Shown here: positions 41,483 through 49,083 of the stretch, in pieces
Position numbering within the stretch: position 1 is the first letter of the stretch
Layout of the letters: each line of letters begins with the position of its first letter
DNA from: Paraburkholderia translucens
GTDB taxonomy: Bacteria > Pseudomonadota > Gammaproteobacteria > Burkholderiales > Burkholderiaceae
Assembly (NCBI RefSeq): GCF_020881035.1
Contig: NZ_JAJITC010000012.1
Coordinates: forward strand, 1-64,000
Direction: 5' to 3'
DNA length: 64,000 bases
Notes under the pieces: model-generated
Database searches by the model: none
Told to the model about the DNA's origin: nothing
Seen by the model: only the letters and a program-made list of their open reading frames with translations
Made by a program: the position numbers and the translations under genes

Positions 41483-42396
41483 AGAGGCTGGGTGTCAGCG
41501 GGGCCGCGCGTCCAGAACGCATTGCGGTCGAAATAGTTTTGCAGAAACTGACGCAGACGCGGCTGCGCGGCATCGTGAAACACGTCGCGCGGTTTGCCCT
41601 GCACGGCGATGCGGCCTTGATCGATGAAGACGACCTTGTCGGCGACCTGCGCGGCAAAGCCCATTTCATGCGTGACGACGGCCATCGTCATGCCGTCGCG
41701 CGCGAGTTGCTTCATCACCTGCAGCACTTCGCCGACGAGCTCCGGATCGAGCGCCGAAGTCGGCTCGTCGAACAGCATGATGTGCGGCTCCATCGCGAGC
41801 GCGCGCGCAATCGCCACGCGCTGCTGTTGACCACCCGACAGCCTGGCCGGATACGCGTCGCCCTTGTGCGCGAGGCCGACCGTCTCCAGCATCGCGTTCG
41901 CGCGGCGGCGCGCATCGTCGTGAGACAGGCGCCGCACGCGCAGCAACGCTTCCATCACGTTGCCGAGCGCGGTCATGTGCGGCCACAGGTTGAACTGCTG
42001 GAACACCATGCCGACATTGCGACGCACGCGGTTGATCTCGCCATGCGACGCGCTCACGCGTTTGCCGTTGCGCTCGGTATAGCCGAGCAGTTCGCCTTCG
42101 ATGCGCACGTCGCCGTGATCGTAGGTTTCGAGCGCGGCGAGGCAGCGCAGCAGCGTGCTCTTGCCCGAGCCCGACGGCCCGATCACACAGACGACTTCCG
42201 AGCGCGCGATCTCGAGATCGACGCCGCGCAGCACCTCGACATCGCCGAAGCGTTTGCGCAGATCGCGCACTTCGATCAGCGGCGCGGCGTTCGGCGCGCT
42301 CGCCGTGGCGCTGGCGGACGGCGCGGAAGATGGCGCGGAAGATGGCGCGGAGGAGGACATGTCGGCGATAACGTTCATAGGTGTTCCGGCAATCAT
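41479..42396 (-). CDS. Polar amino-acid ABC transporter, ATP-binding protein
   Basis: This 305-residue ATPase has Walker A IGPSGSGKSTLLRCLA, Q-loop NVGMVFQQFNLWPHMTALGN, signature RLSGGQQQRVAIARALAMEP, Walker B IMLFDEPTSALDPELVGEV and the switch His in VVTHEMGF, the pattern of GlnQ/HisP proteins. An Ala/Ser-rich N-terminal extension of about 38 residues (repeating SSAP) is encoded by a 12-base tandem repeat and is absent from relatives. The start at 42396 gives an ATGA overlap with the permease stop; 42378 is an alternative. Confidence 0.92.
   Translation of the reverse strand: MIAGTPMNVIADMSSSAPSSAPSSAPSASATASAPNAAPLIEVRDLRKRFGDVEVLRGVDLEIARSEVVCVIGPSGSGKSTLLRCLAALETYDHGDVRIEGELLGYTERNGKRVSASHGEINRVRRNVGMVFQQFNLWPHMTALGNVMEALLRVRRLSHDDARRRANAMLETVGLAHKGDAYPARLSGGQQQRVAIARALAMEPHIMLFDEPTSALDPELVGEVLQVMKQLARDGMTMAVVTHEMGFAAQVADKVVFIDQGRIAVQGKPRDVFHDAAQPRLRQFLQNYFDRNAFWTRGPADTQPL
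42320..42355. repeat. Three 12-bp tandem repeats within the ABC ATPase gene
   Basis: Units GGCGCGGAAGAT (42320-42331), GGCGCGGAAGAT (42332-42343) and GGCGCGGAGGAG (42344-42355) are in frame and encode the SSAPSSAP extension of the ATPase. Being a multiple of three, copy-number change would alter only the extension length. Confidence 0.8.
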
Positions 42397-43055
42397 GACA
42401 TGAAGCGCGCGAGGCGGGCTTCGGCCCACATGCCCGCACGCGAGGTCAGTTCGACCAGCGCGAGGTAGCACACGCACAGCACCAGCAGGGTTTCGACGAA
42501 AGCGAAGGTGGCCGAGCCGATGCCGGTCAGCACGAACGTCAGCTCGGGCACGGTGACGATCGACAGTACGGCCGTTTCCTTGCTCAGCACGATGATCAGA
42601 TTGGTCAGCGCGGGCACGATCAGTACCAGCATTTGCGGCGCCTGGATGCGCAAAATCGCCTGCCAGCGCGTGAGTCCGAGACACGACGCCGCTTCGAGAT
42701 GGCCTTTCGGCACCGACTGGAAGCCGGAGCGGAACGCTTCGGCGAAATACGCGCTGCCATAAAGGCCGAGGCCGACGATGCCCGCTGTTAGCGGTTCGAG
42801 CGTCAGGCCGATCGACGGGCCGCCGTAGTACAGCAGAAACAGTTGCACGAGAAACGGCGTGCCGCGCAGCAGTTCGATATAGACGCGCAGCACGGCGCGC
42901 AGCCAGCGTCCGCAGAACAGTTGCAGCACCGCGATCAGGAAGCCGATCACGAGACCGATCGCGACGCCCCCGGCCCACGTGCCGAGCGTCGTCGCGAGAC
43001 CGGCGGCGATCGGCTGCAGGTTGTGCGTGATGACGGTCGGGTCGAACCTTTGCAT
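42393..43055 (-). CDS. Polar amino-acid ABC transporter, permease
   Basis: This 220-residue inner-membrane permease is of the HisM/GlnP type with five helices. The N-terminal TTLGTWAGGVAIGLVIGFLIA and YIELLRGTPFLVQLFLLYYG are typical, as is the cytoplasmic EAASCLGLTRWQAILRIQAPQ coupling loop. The ATG at 43055 (MQRFDPTVI) is the likely start; the open frame upstream has a Ser/Arg-rich composition and no hydrophobic character. It pairs with the second permease gene 28 bases upstream. Confidence 0.9.
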   Translation of the reverse strand: MQRFDPTVITHNLQPIAAGLATTLGTWAGGVAIGLVIGFLIAVLQLFCGRWLRAVLRVYIELLRGTPFLVQLFLLYYGGPSIGLTLEPLTAGIVGLGLYGSAYFAEAFRSGFQSVPKGHLEAASCLGLTRWQAILRIQAPQMLVLIVPALTNLIIVLSKETAVLSIVTVPELTFVLTGIGSATFAFVETLLVLCVCYLALVELTSRAGMWAEARLARFMS

Positions 43056-43083
43056 GGCGGAGTGGGCGTGTGCTGGAGATCGG

Positions 43084-43734
43084 TCAGGCGTGCTGCAAAC
43101 GGTGCTCGGCCGCATGCGCGAGGAGCGCGAGCGAACCGCAGATCGCGAAGTAGATGAGCCCGGCCGCGACATACGCTTCGAGCGGCCGGTAAGTGCTCGC
43201 GGCGATGTTCTGCGCGGTGCGCGTCAGCTCGGCGACGCCGACCACCGAGATCAGCGAGGAAGCCTTGATCAGCAGCACCATTTCATTGACGAGCGACGGC
43301 AGCGTCAAACGGAAAGCCTGCGGCACCAGAATGCGCCGCAGCGTATCGAACGACGATAGACCGAGCATGCGCGCGGCTTCGAGATGTCCGGGCGGAATGC
43401 TGAGAAAACCGCCGCGCAGAATCTCGGCGATATACGCGGCCGAGCACAACGACACCGTGCTGATCGCGGCGACGATCGGCGACACGTTGATGCCCGCGAA
43501 CGGCAGCAGGTAGTACACGAGCAGCAACTGCACGAGCATCGGCACGCCGCGAAAGAAAAACACGTAGGCGCCGCCTGCGAGACGCGCGGCGCGATGCCGC
43601 GACAGCCGCGCGGTGCATACGCCGATGCCGACGAAAAAGCCGATCACGAGCCCCGTCAGCGAAATGCCGACGGTGGCGAGCGCCGCATGCAGCAACAGCG
43701 GCAGGCCCTGAACGAAGACGGTCGTGTTGAACAT
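43084..43734 (-). CDS. Polar amino-acid ABC transporter, permease
   Basis: This 216-residue permease is the partner of the next gene. Landmarks are ATVGISLTGLVIGFFVGIGV, FFFRGVPMLVQLLLVYYLLP, ILRGGFLSIPPGHLEAARMLGL and the coupling loop RRILVPQAFRLTLPSLVNEM. Five hydrophobic helices are predicted. Two different permeases with one binding protein and one ATPase is the standard layout for the histidine/glutamine type importer. Confidence 0.9.
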   Translation of the reverse strand: MFNTTVFVQGLPLLLHAALATVGISLTGLVIGFFVGIGVCTARLSRHRAARLAGGAYVFFFRGVPMLVQLLLVYYLLPFAGINVSPIVAAISTVSLCSAAYIAEILRGGFLSIPPGHLEAARMLGLSSFDTLRRILVPQAFRLTLPSLVNEMVLLIKASSLISVVGVAELTRTAQNIAASTYRPLEAYVAAGLIYFAICGSLALLAHAAEHRLQHA

Positions 43735-43822
43735 GGATCGTGGCCCCTGGAGCGGGGAGGGCGACGCGCGCTGCGCGATGGCGAAACTAACGCGCAGCGT
43801 GTGACGCCTGCATCAAGGACGC

Positions 43823-44650
43823 TCAGTAGTTCGGCGTAGGCTGCGTGGCCGGCATCTCCATCGCGACGCCGAACCACTTCTTCTGCAACGTGGCGAGGCG
43901 GCCGTCCTTCTGCATCTTCACGAGCGCGGCATCGAACGCATCGGCGAGCGGCTTGCTGTCGGCGTCCTTACGCAATGCATACGCGAAGTACACCTTCGCC
44001 CCGAACGGCGGCTGCACGACCGCGAACATCTCGGGGCGTTGCTTCGCGACATACGCGATGTTGGTCATCGAGTTCGCGACCGCGGTGATGCGGCCCGCAG
44101 CGAGGTCCGCGTAAGCCTGATTGTTGTCGACGTACTCGCGGATTTCAGGCTGCTTCGGCAGCGTGGCCGCGTAGCTCTTCAACTGATCGAGCTGCGCGCT
44201 GCCCTTGCCCGCGCCGACCGCTTTGCCCGCGATATCCGCCGATTGTTTGATCGACGCATCGTTCGCGCGCTTGAGCAGCGCGTCGGTCGCATCGGCGATG
44301 GGCAGCGTGTACGTGTATCGCTCCATGCGCGCCTTCGTGACCGTCAGCGGGCCGCCCACCATGTCGAACTTGCCCGCTTCGAGACCGGGCAGCACGCTTG
44401 GCCACGGCAGATCGATGAAGCGCACCTTGACGCCGATTTCCTTGCCGACCTCCGCGAACAGGTCCTTGTTGAAGCCGGCCTGCTGACCGTTCTCGAGGAA
44501 ATCGAACGGCGCGAACTGCATTTCGGTGCCGACCACCAGTTCGCCGGCTTTCTTCACTTTGGCGAGCTGGTCTTCAGCCTGGGCGGCAACGCTTGCCGCG
44601 CACAGCGCCAGCATGACCAGACGGCACTTCCAGCCTGCAAGGATACGCAT
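43823..44650 (-). CDS. Polar amino-acid ABC transporter, substrate-binding protein
   Basis: This 275-residue periplasmic binding protein (SBP family 3) has a signal peptide (KCRLVMLALCAASVAAQAE, cleavage after AQA, residues 22-24) and the family motif GELVVGTEMQFAPFDFLENGQQ followed by GFNKDLFAEVGKEIGVKV. VRFIDLPWPSVLPGLEAGKFDMV and GKAVGAGKGSAQLDQLKSY are also typical. It starts the minus-strand importer operon, and a GTATATAC site lies 97 bases upstream of its start. The substrate, probably an amino acid or derivative, is unknown. Confidence 0.9.
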   Translation of the reverse strand: MRILAGWKCRLVMLALCAASVAAQAEDQLAKVKKAGELVVGTEMQFAPFDFLENGQQAGFNKDLFAEVGKEIGVKVRFIDLPWPSVLPGLEAGKFDMVGGPLTVTKARMERYTYTLPIADATDALLKRANDASIKQSADIAGKAVGAGKGSAQLDQLKSYAATLPKQPEIREYVDNNQAYADLAAGRITAVANSMTNIAYVAKQRPEMFAVVQPPFGAKVYFAYALRKDADSKPLADAFDAALVKMQKDGRLATLQKKWFGVAMEMPATQPTPNY

Positions 44651-44746
44651 GGGGTTCTCCGGGGCGAATGTGGATTGGTTGCCGGGTGTTGAAGTCTCTG
44701 TGCGGAACCCGCCGTGCCGGCTGCGCGTCGCGGTCCGTGCAGGGCA

Positions 44747-44754
44747 GTATATAC
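44747..44754. promoter_or_regulatory. Candidate HutC-type operator, site 1
   Basis: GTATATAC fits the GT-N-TA-N-AC pattern of HutC-subgroup GntR operators and is palindromic. Its context (GCAGTATATACCGC) shares GCGGTATATAC, in reverse orientation, with site 2. It lies 97 bases upstream of the binding-protein start, on the importer side of the intergenic region. Confidence 0.65.
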
Positions 44755-44845
44755 CGCGCTTCCGGCGGAAAATAAATGCTCGCGCGGGGAGAAAAAAGCC
44801 CTGAATTCAAGGTGTGCAAAGCAACTTGCGGCGATGCTTTTGGCG

Positions 44846-44853
44846 GTATATAC
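44846..44853. promoter_or_regulatory. Candidate HutC-type operator, site 2
   Basis: GTATATAC in the context GCGGTATATACAAC lies 34 bases before the oxygenase start, 99 bases from site 1. One site per divergent transcript suggests that the GntR regulator encoded at the end of the importer operon controls both sides. Confidence 0.65.
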
Positions 44854-44886
44854 AACTGCAATGCCGATGCTTGAAGGAGCAGCGCG

Positions 44887-45876
44887 ATGCCCGTGACCCG
44901 CATTCCGATCATCGATTTCTCCGGCGTACGCGCGGGCGACCCCCACGCCCTGCGACGCGTCGCGAGGGAGATTCATGAAGCGTGTACGACGAGCGGCTTT
45001 TTTTACATCGTCAATCACGGCGTAGCGCAAGCGACGATCGATGCCGCCGCGCAGGCCGCGCGCACGTTCTTCGCGTTTCCGGCCGAGACCAAGCGACGCG
45101 CGGCGGTCAATCATCGGCATCGCGGCTTCAATGCGCTCGGCGACGCGACGATGTACCAGGCGAAGCGCCCCGATTACAAGGAATTCTTCAGCATCGGCCT
45201 CGAACTGCCGGAAGACGATCCCGACGTGCTGGCCGGGCAAGCACTGCGCGGGCCGAACAACTGGCCGGACTTCATGCCCGAGCTTAGGCCGGTGCTGTAT
45301 GACTATTACGAGGCGGTCGGGGCGTGCGGTGCCGATCTGCTGCGCGCTGTCGCCGTGAGCCTCGGCATCGACGCGGATTTCTTCGCGTCGCGCTATACCA
45401 AGCGCATGCAACGCACGCAGATGGTCTATTACCCGCCGCAGCCGCCGCAATCGGATGAAGATCAGTTCGGCGTCGCGCCGCATACCGACTACGGCTGCAT
45501 CACGCTGCTGTGGCAGGATCAGGTCGGCGGCCTGCAGGTGCGCGAGATCGCCAACGATACGTGGATCGATGCGCCGCCTGTCGAAGGGAGCTTCGTCGTC
45601 AATGTGGGCGATCTGCTCGCGCGCTGGACCAATGACCGCTTCCGCTCGACGCTGCATCGTGTGATCAATGCGTCGGGGCGCGAGCGCTATTCGATCGCGA
45701 CGTTCTACGATCCAACCTATGGCGCGCTCGTCGATCCGCGCGAGCTTGGCGCGAGCGATGCGCACAGCAAATATCGGCCGGTCGCCGCGGGCGATTATAT
45801 TCTCGGCCGCATCAACGATTCGATGGGCTATCGCAAGAAACTCGCCGCTACGGCACCGTCAGGAACCCCCGCATGA
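44887..45876 (+). CDS. 2-oxoglutarate/Fe(II) oxygenase, isopenicillin-N-synthase family
   Basis: This 329-residue enzyme has the DIOX_N domain (ACTTSGFFYIVNHG near residue 33) and the double-stranded beta-helix with iron ligands H199 and D201 (VAPHTDYGCITLL) and H257 (STLHRVI), plus R267 in GRERYS for 2-oxoglutarate. FYDPTYGALVDP follows, as in family members near amino-acid transporters. Such enzymes hydroxylate or cleave small molecules using O2 and 2-oxoglutarate. The substrate is probably what the divergent importer brings in. GGAGCAGCG precedes the ATG. Its stop overlaps the start of the FAD gene by four bases. Confidence 0.85.
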   Translation: MPVTRIPIIDFSGVRAGDPHALRRVAREIHEACTTSGFFYIVNHGVAQATIDAAAQAARTFFAFPAETKRRAAVNHRHRGFNALGDATMYQAKRPDYKEFFSIGLELPEDDPDVLAGQALRGPNNWPDFMPELRPVLYDYYEAVGACGADLLRAVAVSLGIDADFFASRYTKRMQRTQMVYYPPQPPQSDEDQFGVAPHTDYGCITLLWQDQVGGLQVREIANDTWIDAPPVEGSFVVNVGDLLARWTNDRFRSTLHRVINASGRERYSIATFYDPTYGALVDPRELGASDAHSKYRPVAAGDYILGRINDSMGYRKKLAATAPSGTPA

Positions 45877-47297
45877 CAGAGCACGGCATCACCGAATCTG
45901 GAACGACAACGACCGCGCCGCTCGCGACGACCCTCGACGCCTTGCGCGCCGCGCTCGGCGCCGACGCGGTGCGCGTCGGTGAACAGATCAGCGAACACGC
46001 GATGACCGACTGGACGCGTCACGAGCCGACGCGTCCGGCGGCGCTGCTGTTGCCGTGCACGACCGGGGAAGTATCGCGCGCGCTCGCGATCTGCCACGCC
46101 GCGCGTCAGCCGGTGGTGCCGCAAGGCGGCATGACCGGACTCGCGGGCGGCGCGATCGCGCGTGCCACCGATATCGCGTTGTCGCTTGAACGACTGGCCG
46201 GCGTCGAAGAACTCGACGCCGCGTCGGCCACGCTGACCGTGCGCGCCGGCACCACCTTGCAGACCGCACAGGAAGCCGCCGAAGCTGCGGGCTTCGAACT
46301 TGCGCTCGATCTCGGCGCGCGCGGCTCGTGTCAGATCGGCGGCAATCTCGCCACCAACGCGGGCGGTAATCGCGTGATTCAGTCCGGCACCGCGCGCGAT
46401 CAGGTGCTTGGGCTCGAAGTGGTGCTTGCCAATGGCGATGTGCTCAGTTCGCTCGGCAAGATGGTCAAGAACAATACCGGCTATGACCTGAAGCACTGGT
46501 TCATCGGTTCGGAAGGCACGCTCGGCGTGATCACGCGTGCGGTGTTGCGGCTGCATCCGCGACGTGCGACGCGCCACACGGCGCTCGTTGCGCTCGACCA
46601 TTACGATGCCGCGGTGAGCCTGCTACGCCGCCTCGCGACGCGTTTCGGCAACGACATCGGTGCGTTCGAGATCATGTGGCCGGACTTCTACGACTTCGGC
46701 GTGAAGCTGACGGGCACGCGCTCGCCATTCGAGGCCGCTCATCCGCTCTATGCGTTGATCGAGCACGCGGGCTTCGATGCGGATGACGCTGGAGAACGCT
46801 TCGCGCGAGTGTTGACCGATGCGCTCGAAGCGGGCGCGCTGCGCGACGCGGTGATCGCGCAGTCGGTCGGCGATGCGCGCGCACTGTGGGCGATTCGCGA
46901 GTGCACAGCGGAGTTTCCGCTCAAGCTCGATCCGATCAACTTCGACGTGAGTCTGCCGATCGGCGAGATCGGCGCATTCGTCGATCGTTGCCGCGCGGCA
47001 CTCGATCAGCGCTGGCCCGGCAACGAAGCGTATTTCTTCGGGCATATCGGCGATTCGAATCTGCATTTGACCGTTGATGGCCGTTCGGTTCCGGGTGTCG
47101 ATCATCATGCGGTCTATGCGTTCGTCTACGAGATGCTGAGGCCGTTGCGCGGGTCGGTGTCGGCGGAGCATGGCATCGGTTCGCTCAAGCGCGAGTTTCT
47201 GCCGATTTCGCGCTCGCCGGCCGAGCTTGCTGCGATGATCGCGATCAAGCGTGCGCTCGATCCGCACGGTATTTTGAATCCGGGGAAGCTGTTCTGA
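45873..47297 (+). CDS. FAD-linked D-2-hydroxyacid dehydrogenase (GlcD/D2HGDH-like)
   Basis: This 474-residue flavoprotein has the VAO/FAD_binding_4 domain (VVPQGGMTGLAGGAI, LGARGSCQIGGNLATNAGGNRVI, RDQVLGLEVVLANGDV) and the FAD-oxidase C domain (WAIRECTAEFPLKLDPINFDVSLP, YFFGHIGDSNLHL, EHGIGSLKREFL, LDPHGILNPGKLF). It resembles D-2-hydroxyglutarate and D-lactate dehydrogenases, which pass electrons to an acceptor without NAD. Tight coupling to the oxygenase suggests they act in sequence on one substrate. If it oxidised D-2-hydroxyglutarate it would also regenerate the oxygenase cosubstrate. Confidence 0.85.
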   Translation: MTEHGITESGTTTTAPLATTLDALRAALGADAVRVGEQISEHAMTDWTRHEPTRPAALLLPCTTGEVSRALAICHAARQPVVPQGGMTGLAGGAIARATDIALSLERLAGVEELDAASATLTVRAGTTLQTAQEAAEAAGFELALDLGARGSCQIGGNLATNAGGNRVIQSGTARDQVLGLEVVLANGDVLSSLGKMVKNNTGYDLKHWFIGSEGTLGVITRAVLRLHPRRATRHTALVALDHYDAAVSLLRRLATRFGNDIGAFEIMWPDFYDFGVKLTGTRSPFEAAHPLYALIEHAGFDADDAGERFARVLTDALEAGALRDAVIAQSVGDARALWAIRECTAEFPLKLDPINFDVSLPIGEIGAFVDRCRAALDQRWPGNEAYFFGHIGDSNLHLTVDGRSVPGVDHHAVYAFVYEMLRPLRGSVSAEHGIGSLKREFLPISRSPAELAAMIAIKRALDPHGILNPGKLF

Positions 47298-47363
47298 CTC
47301 TGGCTGAGGCGGCGCCCGCCAATCATCCAGATTTGACAATGATTTTCAGGGCGGTTGGCGGAG

Positions 47364-47656
47364 CTACCCATCAAATGACCCGCCAAAAATATAAGTGCAA
47401 ATGGCGCCGACAAGAAGCCGACTCGCAACGGTCGGCGTTTCGTATAGGCCGGACGGGACATTAATCGGCGGGAGGTTGGGGGCATCCAGGTCGTAGGCTC
47501 CTTTGCTGGTCTGGAGGCAGGAGCGGCCATCGTCGCGCGTGATCCTGCATCGTCGCCCCGCTCGAACGGCTGCGCGTCTCCCGGCAGTGTCAAACCGTCG
47601 CCTTCTTCGCCGGCGGGTGCCCCTCGTTCCTTGATGCGAGCAATACGGTCGTGGGG
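47364..47656 (-). pseudogene. Displaced toxin-tail fragment with polymorphic-toxin linker
   Basis: On the minus strand the sequence starts with RIARIKERGAPAGEEG, then DGLTLPGDAQPFE, a linker I associate with C-terminal toxin regions of Burkholderia type VI effectors and which echoes LADAQPFEYTPD in the fused gene at 48149-48745. After a frame change near 47560 it continues as TRDDGRSCLQTSKGAYDLDA, NLPPINVPSGLYETPTVASR and a hydrophobic GAICTYIFGG end, stopping at 47366-47364. Without a start or N-terminal delivery part, it is an orphan tail. The protein-like quality of both halves supports a frameshifted coding remnant, but the identification is by eye. Confidence 0.45.
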
Positions 47657-47657
47657 C

Positions 47658-48125
47658 TTAAAAATCGCTTCGGATGTAGGGGCGAACTGCACTAACAACG
47701 ATCTCCTTACAAGTTAAGCGGATATCGAGTCCGATATCGGGTTCAAGGTCGAATCGGATCAAATCATCGGGCAAGTCGGATAAAGAAATCTCCATAACCG
47801 AGGCCTCCTCGAGCATGGCATTTACGTCGATTTCCGAAACTCGAATATCCAGGAGATCTAACACGACCAGATAATCCGGACCTCCATCAGCGCGGGGAGC
47901 CGCGTAGCGGTTGTGCAGCACCTCGAGCTGGAGATCAAGTAAGTAGCGCACGCGGCCAGCCGGTAGCGGTTTCGAGTCCACGCCTTCGAATGAACGGCGT
48001 TTTCTCTGCAGAGAGAAGGTCGTCACAGCCGAGTCGTGAAAGGATGGGTAACCTCCAAAAATCTTAACGAGCAGGTCACTGTTTCTCGCCAGTTCCCAGC
48101 CCCACGTTTTGTTTTCGGTGCTCAT
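47658..48125 (-). CDS. Immunity protein, Imm50-like
   Basis: This 155-residue protein contains FGGYPSFHDSAVTTFSL near residue 22, the pattern (FGxxPSFHDaEv) I associate with the Imm50 immunity family, and then an acidic, beta-rich body (VRYLLDLQLEVLHN, LVVLDLLDIRVSEID). It has no signal peptide. It lies 23 bases after the toxin-tail gene in the same orientation, the standard toxin-then-immunity order, so it likely protects against the toxin tail at 48149-48529. It ends just before, and slightly into, the second displaced tail. Confidence 0.65.
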   Translation of the reverse strand: MSTENKTWGWELARNSDLLVKIFGGYPSFHDSAVTTFSLQRKRRSFEGVDSKPLPAGRVRYLLDLQLEVLHNRYAAPRADGGPDYLVVLDLLDIRVSEIDVNAMLEEASVMEISLSDLPDDLIRFDLEPDIGLDIRLTCKEIVVSAVRPYIRSDF

Positions 48126-48148
48126 TGTGTGCCCCCTCGCAATACGTT

Positions 48149-48745
48149 CTATCTGCAGTTGATCGATGACATTGGAAGATGAGCGTCATCCCTCATTCCG
48201 GCGTCAAAATTATGGCCATGTGCTTCCCCGTGACTCTCGTGGTGTTGGGCGCAAAGGTCGCCGTTCGAATCGAAGTAATCTACGTCAAGGCCATTCGGGT
48301 TGATGCGGTATCCGCCCGGATCGTTGCCTGTCATGCGAACCCCACGAGCGGCGATGTCCACTGTATCGCCCCCGAGGGTGTCCGGCGTGTACTCGAAGGG
48401 CTGCGCATCGGCGAGGGGTGTGGCAACAGGCGTCGCGATAGTGCCATCGGGCAGTACGTCGCCGGGTTTGGCAAACCATATCGCAAGGCCATCGTCGGCG
48501 GGAAGCCGTATCCGTGCAGGGGCGGACGCTCCGATGCGCGTCACAAGCCCCCGGCCGTAGTAGCCCGCCCAATAGCCGCTGCGGGTCTCGGTCCGCTCGT
48601 TGGGCGACGCACCCAATAGCTCGGTCATCTCCGCTTCGAGCACTTCCTGCAGCGCATCCTTCATGAGCGCCTTCATCAGGTCCCGGTCGCCGGCAACCAG
48701 CGCTCCCGCTGGCGGCCGGTTCGTACTACGCTTGGTCGTGGCCAT
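48149..48745 (-). CDS. In-frame fusion of IS256-type transposase N-terminus to a toxin tail
   Basis: This is a 198-residue open frame. Residues 1-72 match the N-terminus of IS256-family (mutator) transposases: DLMKALMKDALQEVLEAEM, LLGASPNERTETRSGYWAGYYGRGLVTRIG. From about residue 73 the sequence is unrelated to transposase: IWFAKPGDVLPDGTIATPV, then LADAQPFEYTPDTLGGDTVDI and a tail with DVDYFDSNGDLCAQHHESHGEAHGHNFDAGMRDDAH (split at GEAHGH), rich in His, Asp and Glu. The latter looks like the C-terminal domain of a polymorphic toxin. The fusion could be translated from the transposase start, but no delivery domain is present. It is followed by the Imm50-like gene. Confidence 0.6.
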   Translation of the reverse strand: MATTKRSTNRPPAGALVAGDRDLMKALMKDALQEVLEAEMTELLGASPNERTETRSGYWAGYYGRGLVTRIGASAPARIRLPADDGLAIWFAKPGDVLPDGTIATPVATPLADAQPFEYTPDTLGGDTVDIAARGVRMTGNDPGGYRINPNGLDVDYFDSNGDLCAQHHESHGEAHGHNFDAGMRDDAHLPMSSINCR

Positions 48746-49083
48746 GGCGTAAGCCCTCCCGAGGGCAGGTTGACGAACTGGACATTCATCAACTTACACC
48801 ACGGCCACCCTATCCTTGAGCACTCTTCATGCCTTCAGACTTTCTGCACATCTCTCGGAACACTAGCTATCTGCACATTGTTCTGACTGCACCAAAGCAT
48901 TGATCTGCTGGTCGAAACCGGCGTTATCCAGTCTGTCCATCCATACCACGTTGTGCAATTCCTACGTGAACCAATATTGGCGTTCGTTGACATTGGGACT
49001 GCAGAATCATCCATCGCCCATTCCCTGTCCCTATAGTCGCCTGCTAGGTTGGCTATCCCCCAACAGCTACAGAGGAATACGGA
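48746..49083. other. 338-bp region between IS256 fragment and toxin gene
   Basis: No intact gene is supported. The part next to 48745 (CATCAACTTACACCACGGCC) may be what remains of the IS256-type end, but I cannot identify an inverted repeat. A 49-codon plus-strand fragment is listed separately (48887-49036). ACAGAGGAATACGGA at its end is the ribosome site of the RNase A-like toxin gene. Confidence 0.4.
48887..49036 (+). pseudogene. Unidentified C-terminal protein fragment
   Basis: After a stop at 48884-48886 the plus strand is open for 49 codons with a natural-looking sequence (IDLLVETGVIQSVHPYHVVQ, then FLREPILAFVDIGTAESS) ending at TAG 49034-49036. It has no start codon. It may be the tail of a lost immunity or effector gene displaced next to the toxin, but I do not recognise it. 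Confidence 0.3.

Noticed and set aside
42320..42355. CRISPR-like repeat
   Set aside because: Units are contiguous, only 12 bp, and lie in a coding frame; there are no spacers.
47126..47698. 190-codon minus-strand frame
   Set aside because: As a whole it is not a gene, because its C-terminal half is antisense to the FAD dehydrogenase. Only the N-terminal linker part (from about 47656) was kept as a toxin-tail remnant.
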